Of a stretch of 48,623 nucleotides of DNA, positions 7,992 through 16,089 are shown one piece after another. The stretch lies in NCBI GenBank assembly GCA_017471765.1, contig JAFURT010000024.1, forward strand, positions 1 through 48,623, read 5' to 3'. The stretch comes from Clostridia bacterium. GTDB lineage: Bacteria > Bacillota > Clostridia > Oscillospirales > Acutalibacteraceae. The notes under the pieces are model-generated. The model was not told the origin of the DNA. It was given only the letters and a program-made list of their open reading frames with translations, and searched no databases. Within the stretch, counting starts at the first letter, position 1. Each line of letters starts with the position of its first letter. Both the position numbers and the translations under genes were made by a program.

Positions 7992-9482
7992 TTAAATTTT
8001 TCTTTCAACTTGTTGCACCGCATCATAGACACGGCGATAACGGGCGTAATGGGGGTCGTAGCGGCTTGCATCTGCCGCCGGGGAGAAGCTGTCGGTGGTG
8101 TGGACGATGGCCATGGCCTCCTCCAGGCTCTTGTAGGCACCGGTGGCCAGACCGGCCAGCATGATGGAGCCTACCGTGCCGGCTTCCTTTACCGACAGGG
8201 TGTGCATGGTGACGTTCCAGATATCTGCCTTCATCTGATTCCAGGCGGCCGAACGGGAGCCGCCGCCGGTGGCACGCATGGTGTCGATGGTGACACCGGC
8301 CTGCCGGAGAATATCCAGGCTCACCCGGTTTTCGTAGCAGACACCCTCCATCATGGCCTGATAGATGTCCATAAAGGATTTCTCTACCGTCAGGCCGAGG
8401 ATGGCACCGGTAGCGTCATTGTCCATATAGGGGACAGCGGCACCGGCAAAGTGGGGGAGCACCAGCATCCCGGTGGGGTCGTGCTTGACCCGCTCATCAA
8501 TCAGCTGGAAGATGCTGACGCCCTTGGCGTCCGCTTCTTGCTGCAGGCCGACACCCAGCTGTTCACGGCACCACTGTAACAGGGCGCCGCCGGTGTATAT
8601 GTAGGCATAGGTGGTGTACAGATTGTCCATAGCCGGAACGATGGCAAAGCCACCGGCCATCAGAGCCGGGGATTCCGGCACATAGTCGAACACAGGGGTG
8701 ATGCATTCTACCGTGCCACTGCCGTCCACCGCCCAACCGGCACGCATGGCACCGGCACCAATGGAGGCGGCAATCTGGTCGTGACAGCCGATGACGATAC
8801 GGGTGTCTGCATTGAGCCCCAAAGCGGTGACCAATTCCGGACGAATCCGTCCGGCGACGGCACCGGTGGGTACCACAGGAGGGAGAATGGAGCGAGAAAT
8901 GCCGCCGGCAGCCAACACTTCGTCACACCAATCACGCTTGCGGATGTCCAGCATCATGGTGCGGGCGGCCAGGGAGGTATCTGCCACCTGTTCGCCGGAC
9001 AGCCGGTAGACGATATAAGCGTTGACCGGCAGGATGGCCTTGACTTTAGCAAACATTTCGGTCTGATGCCGGTCATACCACATCAACTTAGGCAGGAAAT
9101 AGGCCGGGCTGGCACAGTGACCGGTGAGATGATAGATCTGCTCCGGCGCCATCCGGCTGTTGAGAATGTTGCTTTCCTCCCCACCACGGGGGTCAGTGTA
9201 CAGCATGATGGGGCACAGCGGCTCGCCGTCCGCCCCCAGCAGTACGCAGCTTTCGCCGAAAGAAGTGGCACACAGCGCCTCCACCGGCTCACCGCTTTCA
9301 GCGGCGGCCTCTTTGATGACTTCCTGTACCGCCTCCCATAGCAGGTTTGCATCCACCTCATGCCCGCCGGCTGTCCGGCTGACAGCATAGGGCCGGTAGC
9401 TGACCGCCAAGGTCTGTCCGTCTGCTGTCATGATGGTGCATTTACATCCGCTGGTGCCGATATCTATTCCGCCCAACGCCAT
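7992..9482 (-). CDS. FGGY-family carbohydrate kinase (xylulokinase-like)
   Basis: This 496-residue kinase has the FGGY two-domain fold. GIDIGTSGCKCT (5-16) is the N-terminal phosphate-binding strand, CHDQ places the catalytic base at Asp235, and ATGGGSRSAAWNQ is the C-terminal family signature. FGGY kinases phosphorylate ketoses or polyols such as xylulose, ribulose, fuculose, rhamnulose and glycerol. It is the first gene of the minus-strand operon and sits directly behind a consensus promoter with LacI-type operators. The ribosome site AAGGAG is 8-9 nt from the ATG. Because a class II aldolase follows, phosphorylation at C1 of the ketose is the simplest reading. This is inference from gene order. 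Confidence 0.85.
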   Translation of the reverse strand: MALGGIDIGTSGCKCTIMTADGQTLAVSYRPYAVSRTAGGHEVDANLLWEAVQEVIKEAAAESGEPVEALCATSFGESCVLLGADGEPLCPIMLYTDPRGGEESNILNSRMAPEQIYHLTGHCASPAYFLPKLMWYDRHQTEMFAKVKAILPVNAYIVYRLSGEQVADTSLAARTMMLDIRKRDWCDEVLAAGGISRSILPPVVPTGAVAGRIRPELVTALGLNADTRIVIGCHDQIAASIGAGAMRAGWAVDGSGTVECITPVFDYVPESPALMAGGFAIVPAMDNLYTTYAYIYTGGALLQWCREQLGVGLQQEADAKGVSIFQLIDERVKHDPTGMLVLPHFAGAAVPYMDNDATGAILGLTVEKSFMDIYQAMMEGVCYENRVSLDILRQAGVTIDTMRATGGGSRSAAWNQMKADIWNVTMHTLSVKEAGTVGSIMLAGLATGAYKSLEEAMAIVHTTDSFSPAADASRYDPHYARYRRVYDAVQQVERKI

Positions 9483-9506
9483 AACATCACTCTCCTTAGC
9501 TTGTCT

Positions 9507-9520
9507 GTGTATCGATACAC
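9507..9520. promoter_or_regulatory. LacI-type operator O2 (downstream of the operon promoter)
   Basis: GTGTATCGATACAC is a perfect 14-bp palindrome with the central CG typical of LacI-family sites. It lies in the leader of the kinase operon, about 60 bp from the first operator. Two sites at this spacing would allow looping by a LacI-family dimer or tetramer. Confidence 0.8.
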
Positions 9521-9566
9521 GGCGCCGGCAAAAAAAGAAAGCACCACCGACCAGTCGTGTATATAC

Positions 9567-9595
9567 AGTATACTATGTATCGATACACATGTCAA
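9567..9595 (-). promoter_or_regulatory. Sigma-A promoter of the kinase-isomerase-aldolase operon with operator O1 in the spacer
   Basis: On the minus strand TTGACA (9590-9595) and TATACT (9567-9572) are separated by exactly 17 bp, which is close to consensus. The 12-bp palindrome TGTATCGATACA (9576-9587) fills the spacer. Bound repressor would therefore exclude RNA polymerase. The same core recurs at 9507-9520. Confidence 0.85.
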
Positions 9596-9622
9596 GAAAA
9601 ATCCGTAGCCTGGGAAAAAGAG

Positions 9623-9651
9623 TTGCGCTTTTTGTCTAGATTTGGTATACT
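9623..9651 (+). promoter_or_regulatory. Promoter of the lacI-type gene
   Basis: TTGCGC (9623-9628), a 17-bp spacer and TATACT (9646-9651) lie just upstream of an AAGGAGG ribosome site. The promoter does not contain the operator palindrome, so autoregulation is not obvious. Confidence 0.65.
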
Positions 9652-9675
9652 GGTGTCCTGAAGGAGGCGATAGGT

Positions 9676-10641
9676 GTGGCAAATATCAAACAAGTGGCGG
9701 CGGCGGCCGGGTTATCGGTGGCTTGTGTGTCCAAATATCTCAAATCTCCCGACAGCGTGTTGCCTACCACGCGCCAGCGTATTGAGGAGGCCATTGAGGC
9801 ACTCCATTATGTGCCTTCTGCGGCGGCACGCTCCTTGCGGACAAAGAAAAGCTATCAGGTCAAAATTGTGATGGAAAGCATCAGCAACCCCTTTTTTGCG
9901 GATATGTTTGAGGGCTTGCGGCGGCAGTTGGAGGCATACGGCTATACCTCTTTGCTGCAGAATATGGACAAGCCTCCTGCACCGGAGGATTTCCGGGGGC
10001 TGGACGGCCTTATTGTCTGCTTTGGTGACGACGAGACCCGTATTCGGGCACTGTTGGATATGGCCGGGGCGTCTCTTCCTACGGTGTGCCTGCATTGGAG
10101 ACGACCGTCGTTTGATGTGCCGGCGGTGTGGGTGGATGTGAGCACCGGCATGGAGCTGGCAGTGGAGCACCTGCTTGCCCAGGACTGTGACCGGTTTGCG
10201 TACGTAGGCGGCCCGGCCTCCAGCATCATTTCCTCTGTCAAGTACCAGGGAACGGTGGCGGCACTGACGGCGGCTGGCAAGGCCTTGACCCCGGAGGGAA
10301 TCTACCACGGCGAGTTCACCTTTCAGGCCGGCTACGATGCCGCCAAGGCCATTGCCCGGTTGCCGGAGCGTCCCCAAGCGGTGGTGTGCGAAAACGACGT
10401 GCTGGCGGCCGGCGTGATCTGTGGTTTGTATCGGCAGGGGGTGGCCGTACCGGAGGAGGTACGGGTAACGGGCTTTGACAATCTGCCATTGGCAGAGATG
10501 TACATCCCGGCCATTACCTCCATCGCTATCCCCATGCAGGAAATGCACAGCCGGGCAGTAGCTATGCTCTTGGAAAGAATAAACGGCGAGGTCACAGAGG
10601 ACTGTATGCTAGCTCCGTTGCTCATTCCCCGGCAATCCTGA
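9676..10641 (+). CDS. LacI-family transcriptional repressor of the divergent sugar operon
   Basis: This 321-residue protein has the N-terminal LacI helix-turn-helix (IKQVAAAAGLSVACVSKYL, then a hinge region with RQRIEEAIEALHYVPSAAA) and a periplasmic-binding-protein-like sugar-sensing domain. The start is GTG at 9676, with AAGGAGG eight bases upstream. It is divergent from the kinase operon, and two palindromes with LacI-type symmetry lie between them (9507-9520 and 9576-9587). It very probably represses that operon until the sugar or its phosphate binds. The inducer cannot be deduced from the sequence. Confidence 0.9.
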   Translation: MANIKQVAAAAGLSVACVSKYLKSPDSVLPTTRQRIEEAIEALHYVPSAAARSLRTKKSYQVKIVMESISNPFFADMFEGLRRQLEAYGYTSLLQNMDKPPAPEDFRGLDGLIVCFGDDETRIRALLDMAGASLPTVCLHWRRPSFDVPAVWVDVSTGMELAVEHLLAQDCDRFAYVGGPASSIISSVKYQGTVAALTAAGKALTPEGIYHGEFTFQAGYDAAKAIARLPERPQAVVCENDVLAAGVICGLYRQGVAVPEEVRVTGFDNLPLAEMYIPAITSIAIPMQEMHSRAVAMLLERINGEVTEDCMLAPLLIPRQS

Positions 10642-10680
10642 CCGAATCTGTGAACAAATGGAGAATTTTTCCCAAACCCA

Positions 10681-10709
10681 TTGCAAAACAGGAAAATATG
10701 GGGTAAAAT
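10681..10709 (+). promoter_or_regulatory. Sigma-A promoter
   Basis: TTGCAA (10681-10686), a 17-bp spacer and TAAAAT (10704-10709) lie 43 bp before the ATG of the DUF6106-like gene. Confidence 0.65.
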
Positions 10710-10752
10710 AGTAAAAACTGTGCGTTTCCTGCACACTTTAAGGAGATTGAGT

Positions 10753-11313
10753 ATGGATACCTTTATCGAGCAGATTGTTAAGAAGAAGAAAGACCCCAAG
10801 GAGTGGGCCATCATTCTGGCCATTGTTATGGCGCTGATCGTGGTGCTGGCGGCGGCGCTGCTGTTTTGGGCGTTTATTTCCATTCTGTTGCCGTTCATCG
10901 TGCTGGGCGCCGGTTACGGTGCCTGGTATGTCATCAGCGCACAGAATAAGGAATTCGAGTATTGTGTTACCAACGGCGATATTGACATTGACCTTATCAT
11001 TGCTCGTCGCCGCCGTAAGCGTCAGGTGTCGGTTGCCGGACGTAAGGTAGAAGCCCTGTTGCCCTTTGAGCAGGGGATGTCTACCACCAACTACCAGCGC
11101 ATTGTGGTGGCCGCTCCCTCGCTGGCCGAGGAGGGGTTGTGGTATTTTACTTACCACAGCAAGAAGAACGGCAACACGCTGGTGGTGTTCCAGCCGGACC
11201 AGCGTGTATTGCAGGCGCTGTACAGCGGTCTGCAGAAGCTGGTGCAGATCGAATCCCGTCGGGCAGCGGATGCCAAGGGGATCGTACTGGACAGCCGCCG
11301 GACAGCGGAATAA
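10753..11313 (+). CDS. DUF6106-like membrane-anchored protein
   Basis: The ATG at 10753 is preceded by AAGGAG and gives 186 residues; an upstream in-frame start would overlap the promoter. A basic N-terminus (MDTFIEQIVKKKKD) is followed by two closely spaced hydrophobic helices (about 17-58), then a soluble beta-rich domain containing RRRRKR and EQGMSTTNYQRIVV. This layout matches the DUF6106 family, which I recall as common in Oscillospiraceae and of unknown function. The gene is monocistronic, bounded by its own promoter and terminator. Function is not known. Confidence 0.6.
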   Translation: MDTFIEQIVKKKKDPKEWAIILAIVMALIVVLAAALLFWAFISILLPFIVLGAGYGAWYVISAQNKEFEYCVTNGDIDIDLIIARRRRKRQVSVAGRKVEALLPFEQGMSTTNYQRIVVAAPSLAEEGLWYFTYHSKKNGNTLVVFQPDQRVLQALYSGLQKLVQIESRRAADAKGIVLDSRRTAE

Positions 11314-11321
11314 GCCTTACT

Positions 11322-11352
11322 ATGCCATGCGCTGTCGGCGCATGGCATTTTT
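11322..11352 (+). terminator. Rho-independent terminator
   Basis: An 11-bp stem (ATGCCATGCGC and its complement) with a 5-nt loop is followed by TTTTT. It lies 9 bp after the DUF6106-like stop codon. Confidence 0.85.
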
Positions 11353-11373
11353 CGTACAAAAGGAGTGGGGAAC

Positions 11374-12903
11374 ATGAGCAGAGCAAGTACAGAGGATATG
11401 CGCCGAATTGAACAGCTGGCGGTGGAACAGGGGAGCAGTTATGCCTGGCTGATGGAAAAAGCCGGGGAGGCATGCGCTGTGTGGTTGCGTAGCGACCTCG
11501 CCTTACGGGAAGGTGCCGTTGCCATCGTCTGTGGCCGGGGCAATAACGGCGGCGATGGCTTCGTCATCGCCCGGCATCTGTGCCAGTATACCGGGGTGAC
11601 GGTGGTGCTGGCACAGGGCGTTCCCACAGCACAGCCGGCGCTGGACCAATACCGACGGCTGATGATGCTCAGCGAGGCACTGGGGGAGGAATTATCTATC
11701 CTGGATTGGCAGGAGGAGCCCTATCTGTGCAGTGCGGCGGTGCGGGAAGCATCGCTGGTGATAGACTGCGTGTACGGTATCGGCTTCCACGGGGAACTAT
11801 CGGAATCTCTGCGCCCCTTGCTGGAGCAAATGAATGCGGCTGAGGGGGCTAAGATAGCGGTGGATATGCCCAGCGGTGTGCCGGCAGACGGTAGCCCGGT
11901 GGCACCGGGGGCGTTCCGGGCGGAGCACACGCTGACCTTTACGACGGAAAAACTGGGGCAGGAGCAGACACACTGCGGACAGGTGACGGTGCTGGATATC
12001 GGCATCCCGGAGGAACTGGTGGAGCAGGTGGTGGGACAGCGTACCATCACCCGTTCTCTGGTGGCTGGGTGCATTTCCCCCCGTCCCCTGGACAGCCATA
12101 AGGGCTCCTTCGGCCGTCTGTTGACCATATGCGGTAGCTACGGCATGGCCGGGGCGGCTATGCTGTGTGTCCGGGGAGCTTTGCGCAGTGGTGCCGGGCT
12201 GGTGACAGCGGCGGTACCCCGGTCGGTGTACCCCATGTTGGCACCAGCTATACCGGAGGCGGTGTTCCTGCCCCTGCCGGAAACGGTGGATGGGCGGTTA
12301 GCAGAGGAAGCCGCCGTACCGCTTCAGACAGCGGTAGCCGGGGCGACAGCAGTGGTGTGCGGCTGCGGCATCGGTCCGGGGCAGACGGCTCTGGTGGATT
12401 GGCTGTGCCGGTACAGCACCCGGCCGGTGATTTTGGATGCGGATGGCATAAATGCAATTACGCCGCATATATTGACAGAGGAAGCGGTTTCTGCTCCTCT
12501 GATTTTAACCCCTCACCCCGGCGAGATGGCCCGGCTGTTGGATATTCCGGTGCCCCAGTTACAGCGGCACCGGGAGGAGATTGTCCGGCGCTTTGCGGAT
12601 GACTATGGGGTGACTTTGGTGCTGAAGGGACACCATACGCTGGTGACCGCCCCGGGCCGACCACTGCTGCAGAATGAGACCGGCAATCCCGGTATGGCTA
12701 CCGGTGGCAGTGGGGATGTGCTGGCCGGCATCATTGGCTCGCTGGCGGCACAAGGGATGGATCCCTACTATGCGGCGGCCTGCGGCGTGTACCTGCACGG
12801 TGCGGCAGGGGATCGGGCGGCGGCCCGGCTGTCCCAGCACAGCATGCTGCCCAGTGACCTGATCGAGGAGTTAGGAGACCTGTTTCTGCAATTTGAGAAA
12901 TAG
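11374..12903 (+). CDS. nnr: Bifunctional NAD(P)H-hydrate epimerase / ADP-dependent NAD(P)H-hydrate dehydratase
   Basis: This enzyme repairs hydrated NADH and NADPH: the N-terminal YjeF domain epimerises R-NAD(P)HX and the C-terminal ribokinase-like domain dehydrates the S form using ADP. GRGNNGGDG at 54-62 is the YjeF signature, LTPHPGEMARL the middle motif of the dehydratase, and GGSGDVLAG (Asp448) its active site. The length of 509 residues is normal for the fused protein. The ATG at 11374 has an AAAGGAG site; an upstream GTG would overlap it. It probably shares a transcript with the lipoprotein gene 13 bp downstream. Confidence 0.93.
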   Translation: MSRASTEDMRRIEQLAVEQGSSYAWLMEKAGEACAVWLRSDLALREGAVAIVCGRGNNGGDGFVIARHLCQYTGVTVVLAQGVPTAQPALDQYRRLMMLSEALGEELSILDWQEEPYLCSAAVREASLVIDCVYGIGFHGELSESLRPLLEQMNAAEGAKIAVDMPSGVPADGSPVAPGAFRAEHTLTFTTEKLGQEQTHCGQVTVLDIGIPEELVEQVVGQRTITRSLVAGCISPRPLDSHKGSFGRLLTICGSYGMAGAAMLCVRGALRSGAGLVTAAVPRSVYPMLAPAIPEAVFLPLPETVDGRLAEEAAVPLQTAVAGATAVVCGCGIGPGQTALVDWLCRYSTRPVILDADGINAITPHILTEEAVSAPLILTPHPGEMARLLDIPVPQLQRHREEIVRRFADDYGVTLVLKGHHTLVTAPGRPLLQNETGNPGMATGGSGDVLAGIIGSLAAQGMDPYYAAACGVYLHGAAGDRAAARLSQHSMLPSDLIEELGDLFLQFEK

Positions 12904-12916
12904 GGAGCCTTGACAC

Positions 12917-13435
12917 ATGAAGCGTTGGATACACACTTTAGCCGTAATGATAACACTGGCTATTTGTTTTACCGGCTGTACGGCCGGTGGAAACCATGCC
13001 GGTATAAAGCCTGTAACAGCGGATTTTTCCTGCGAGGCTGTCATCCATTACCGGGAGCTGGAACTGGAGGCTGACTTAACCCGCCAGACGGACGGCAAGC
13101 TCATTCTAGCCTTTTCCCGGCCGAACTCTCTGAGTGGCATCACCTTGGGGTGGGATGGCACCGACATGACCATGGAGCTTGGGGGAATGAGCCTGTCGCT
13201 GGCGGCAGATAAGGTGCCGGAGAGCGCTCTTATCCGTTGTCTGTTGCAGGTGCTGGCTGCTGCCCACCCGGCGGGTGCCGAAACCGAGGAAGGGTACACA
13301 GTATCCGGTGAGGCAGAGGGGCTGGCCTATGTGCTGGTGTGCGATCCGGCGACGGGTCTGCCGTTGTCGCTGACGGTGCCGGAGCAGGAGTTAACCGCCA
13401 CCTTTACGGATAGCGAAAGGTTACCTTTGACCTAA
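12917..13435 (+). CDS. Putative lipoprotein
   Basis: The 172-residue product starts with a lipoprotein signal peptide (MKRWIHTLAVMITLAICFTGC). Cysteine 21 of the F-T-G-C lipobox would be lipidated. The mature part is predicted to be mostly beta strand, with alternating hydrophobic residues and segments such as ELELEADLTRQTDGKLILAFSRP. This resembles LolA/LppX-type lipid-binding folds, but no family can be named with confidence. It follows nnr by 13 bp with a weak GGGAG ribosome site and ends at a strong terminator. Confidence 0.7.
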   Translation: MKRWIHTLAVMITLAICFTGCTAGGNHAGIKPVTADFSCEAVIHYRELELEADLTRQTDGKLILAFSRPNSLSGITLGWDGTDMTMELGGMSLSLAADKVPESALIRCLLQVLAAAHPAGAETEEGYTVSGEAEGLAYVLVCDPATGLPLSLTVPEQELTATFTDSERLPLT

Positions 13436-13444
13436 ATAAACGAT

Positions 13445-13484
13445 AGAGACATCTTGGAGCCTCCGTTCCAAGGTGTCTCTTTTT
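13445..13484 (+). terminator. Rho-independent terminator after the lipoprotein gene
   Basis: A 14-bp stem (AGAGACATCTTGGA with its complement, one G-T pair) and an 8-nt loop are followed by TTTTT. Confidence 0.9.
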
Positions 13485-13487
13485 CTA

Positions 13488-13516
13488 TTGAAAATCAGTT
13501 GGTGGTATGGCATAAT
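13488..13516 (+). promoter_or_regulatory. Probable promoter of the ECF sigma operon
   Basis: TTGAAA (13488-13493), a 17-bp spacer and CATAAT (13511-13516). The leader to the GTG start is about 95 nt; I see no clear riboswitch or hairpin in it. Confidence 0.5.
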
Positions 13517-13616
13517 GTAGGTAAACAGAAAATTTTCCCATTTTCATGCAACCGATGTGGATAAACGGCGAGTAGATAAGTGAAAGCTGTATGCAGGTAC
13601 ATAGGAGGTGACAGCT

Positions 13617-14174
13617 GTGGAGGATGCTAAAATCGTAGAATTGTACTGGCAACGAGAGGAGCAGGCCATTGAGGAAACAGCCACCAAATATGGTGGCTAT
13701 TGCCGAGGTATTGCGTATAATGTGCTGGGCGACAGCGGCGAAGCGGAGGAGAGCGTCAACGATACCTGGCTGGATGCCTGGAACAGTATGCCACCCCACC
13801 GGCCCTCCATTTTGTCCACTTTTTTAGGGAAAATTACCCGGCGCGTGTCCATCGACCGATGGCGGCGAAAGCAGGCTGAAAAGCGCGGCGGTGGCCAAAT
13901 GCCGGCGGTGTTGGATGAACTGGAGGACTGCGTAGCCGCAGAAGGCGGCGTGGAGCAGGCGGTGGAGCAAAACCTGCTGGCGCAGACGGTCAACCGGTTT
14001 GTGCTGGCCCTGCCGGAGATGGAGCAGAGAGTGTTCCTCTGCCGGTATTGGTATATGGAGGGCGTGGGTGTTATCGCCCATCGCTTTGGCTTTACCGAGA
14101 GCAAGGTTAAATCCATGCTGTACCGCACCCGGGAAAAGCTCCGTGCACAGCTGATGAAGGAGGGGTTGCTATGA
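13617..14174 (+). CDS. ECF-type RNA polymerase sigma factor
   Basis: The 185-residue protein has region 2 (YCRGIAYNVLGDSGEAEESVNDTWLDAW) and region 4 (LPEMEQRVFLCRYWYMEGVGVIAHRFGFTESKVKSMLYRTREKLR), with no region 1 or 3, as in ECF sigma factors. The GTG at 13617 is chosen because AGGAGG ends about 9 nt before it; the earlier GTG overlaps the ribosome site. The stop overlaps the next start (ATGA), so it is translationally coupled to a one-helix membrane protein that may be its anti-sigma factor. The signal it answers to is not evident. Confidence 0.9.
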   Translation: MEDAKIVELYWQREEQAIEETATKYGGYCRGIAYNVLGDSGEAEESVNDTWLDAWNSMPPHRPSILSTFLGKITRRVSIDRWRRKQAEKRGGGQMPAVLDELEDCVAAEGGVEQAVEQNLLAQTVNRFVLALPEMEQRVFLCRYWYMEGVGVIAHRFGFTESKVKSMLYRTREKLRAQLMKEGLL

Positions 14175-14788
14175 GAGCCGAAGACCTGCTGGATGCCATC
14201 GGCCAGGTGGACGATGGGTGCGTGCAAAGGGCAAGAGAAAAACAGCCTGCCCGTAAGCGGGGATGGCTTGCCGTCGGTGCGTTGGCGGCGTGTCTGGTGC
14301 TGGTGCTGTGCAGTCCGCTGATGATCGCCCTTCGAGGAGCCAATTCCGCCGCCCCGGAGGGCATTGGCGGCGATAAAACCGGTGATGCGGAAAATGGGGA
14401 CCTGGCCATCCAGTATGCGGATACCCGCATCTATTATGTGGATGGGGATACTGTCCGGTATGCGGTGCGGTATTTGCCTCAGACGGCGGAAGAGATTTTT
14501 ACCGCCTGGCGGGAGAAAAACGACATCGGGGGCGAGGTAGTGCTGCTGGATGCGGTCATTGAGGATAACGGAACCACCGTGGATAACGGCGAAACGGTGG
14601 AGCATACCGTAGGGGATTATTTCATCCTTCGCTTGACGGTATCGGAGAATCTGAAGGAATACTTCGAGGCGCTGGACGAGGCGCTGCTGTTGGACTCTCT
14701 CAAGCACACTATGACCGGGTATTCCGGGATTGATTTTGACGAATACCACCTACAGCTAAGAGCGTGTAAATCGGCGACCATTGATTAA
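14171..14788 (+). CDS. Single-pass membrane protein, putative anti-sigma factor
   Basis: The 205 residues consist of a short cytoplasmic N-terminus (MRAEDLLDAIGQVDDGCVQRAREKQ), a membrane helix (about 37-57, GWLAVGALAACLVLVLCSPL) and an extracytoplasmic domain rich in acidic residues and beta strand. The 4-bp ATGA overlap with the ECF sigma gene and the inside-helix-outside topology fit an anti-sigma factor. The usual zinc-binding HxxxCxxC motif is absent, so this role is inferred from position. Similar sigma-plus-membrane-protein pairs are common in Ruminococcaceae. Confidence 0.6.
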   Translation: MRAEDLLDAIGQVDDGCVQRAREKQPARKRGWLAVGALAACLVLVLCSPLMIALRGANSAAPEGIGGDKTGDAENGDLAIQYADTRIYYVDGDTVRYAVRYLPQTAEEIFTAWREKNDIGGEVVLLDAVIEDNGTTVDNGETVEHTVGDYFILRLTVSENLKEYFEALDEALLLDSLKHTMTGYSGIDFDEYHLQLRACKSATID

Positions 14789-14806
14789 TTAGGAGGGGTG
14801 AGGAAT

Positions 14807-15160
14807 ATGCCAAAAGGAACCGGAAAAAAGCTGACGGTTCTTCTGTTGCCGCTCCTGGCGTTTTTCGTGCTGTATATTCCCTATAATTGGGTCAACCAAA
14901 CCTTCCTTGTGGACTGGCTGGGGTGTGGTTGTCCGGTGGTGGACGAATACGGGAACGTATACGAGCGAGCGTTCAATGCCAATGATTTCACGGCGTGCTT
15001 TTGGTTGGCGGTGACCCTGGGTGTCACCGCTTCGGCGTGCTTCCTCTGCCGGAGGATTTCCCGGGAGAGATGGTGGCTACGGGTGGTGTATATCGCCGGG
15101 ATGCTGGCCGCCTCTTTGTGGCTCGCCGGGAGCTTTTATTACAGTATGCAATGGAATTAG
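14807..15160 (+). CDS. Small membrane protein of the ECF sigma operon
   Basis: The 117-residue protein has three predicted membrane helices (about 9-28, 60-80, 90-112). A short outside loop after the first helix carries GCGCPVVDEYGNVYERAFNA, with a Cys-x-Cys pair. The ATG at 14807 has AGGAGG 10 nt upstream; the closer GTG at 14798 is too near the ribosome site. I do not recognise the family. Its place between the anti-sigma-like gene and another membrane protein suggests it belongs to the same envelope response. Confidence 0.6.
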   Translation: MPKGTGKKLTVLLLPLLAFFVLYIPYNWVNQTFLVDWLGCGCPVVDEYGNVYERAFNANDFTACFWLAVTLGVTASACFLCRRISRERWWLRVVYIAGMLAASLWLAGSFYYSMQWN

Positions 15161-15171
15161 GAGGGCTGTAC

Positions 15172-16074
15172 ATGAACAAGTATCGGCTGTTTGCGGTGGT
15201 GCTTTGTCTTTTGTTATTGCCGGCCTTTGCGCTGACGGTGTGTGCCGATATAGGCCCCAAGCCTTCGGTACGTGTGACCTTTGCCAACATGGGGGATGCG
15301 CTGTGCTACGGCACCCTCCTGTCGGAGTATCCCTCCACCGGCCCACAATCGGTGTGGGATGGCAACGAGGAGCATATTTACACCGATGGGTTGGATATGG
15401 CGGTGTGGCGAGCCTTTGCAGACTATGAGGATGCCGATGGCTACTATTTCCTGCAGATCGGCTGGCAGGTGAACGAAGCAAAATCCCTGGCCTGGACCTA
15501 TTATCCGCCTGACCGCTTTAAAATTCTGCTCTATTATCCCGAAACCGGCCGGTTTGTGTCCAGTGGCGTGTGTGAGCGCTATGCCTTTGACACCTACTAC
15601 ACGGTGGACATGGAAGGGGTGGCCATTGGTGAGGTGGCGTATGACGAGACGCACAGCACCGATGAGCGCATCGAGGCCTATCGTTCCTATAACTACCGAC
15701 GGGAGGCGGCAGCGTTAGCTGTCCGCATCCTGCTGACCATCCTTATAGAACTGGGGATTGCTCTGTTGTTTGGCTACCGGGAGCGCCGGCCGTTTTTGTT
15801 GCTGGTGGCGGCCAATACCGTCACCCAGGTGGTGCTTAACGGACTGTTGGGGTTGATCCGGTATTGCTCCGGCGCATGGGCGTTTATCGCTTGGTATGTT
15901 ATGCTGGAGCTGGTGGTGTTGCTTATAGAAGCTGTGGCGTTCTCGCTATATCTGCCGAAACTGTCGGAAAAGCCTCGCCCCAGGTGGCTTCCGGCGGTGT
16001 ATGCGGTGGTGGCAAACAGCACCTCCTTTGCCGCAGGGCTGTTTTTAGTCAGGTGGCTGCCGGATGTGTTTTAG
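15172..16074 (+). CDS. Exported-domain membrane protein of the ECF sigma operon
   Basis: The ATG at 15172 follows an AGGAGG site and an 11-bp gap from the previous gene; it gives 300 residues. A signal-anchor (about 4-24, ending near VCADIGPKPSV) is followed by an external domain of about 150 residues containing GTLLSEYPSTGPQSVW. Four membrane helices make up the C-terminal 120 residues. The order 'external domain then four helices' recurs in unnamed Firmicutes membrane proteins, but I cannot assign a function. A role in sensing or countering envelope stress is a guess from the operon. Confidence 0.6.
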   Translation: MNKYRLFAVVLCLLLLPAFALTVCADIGPKPSVRVTFANMGDALCYGTLLSEYPSTGPQSVWDGNEEHIYTDGLDMAVWRAFADYEDADGYYFLQIGWQVNEAKSLAWTYYPPDRFKILLYYPETGRFVSSGVCERYAFDTYYTVDMEGVAIGEVAYDETHSTDERIEAYRSYNYRREAAALAVRILLTILIELGIALLFGYRERRPFLLLVAANTVTQVVLNGLLGLIRYCSGAWAFIAWYVMLELVVLLIEAVAFSLYLPKLSEKPRPRWLPAVYAVVANSTSFAAGLFLVRWLPDVF

Positions 16075-16089
16075 AAAGCAGGTGACGGA

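Noticed and set aside
6574-9482. A classical L-fucose or L-rhamnose operon
   Set aside because: The aldolase is of the Fba zinc class rather than FucA or RhaD, and no mutarotase or fucose permease is present, so a specific sugar name is not justified.
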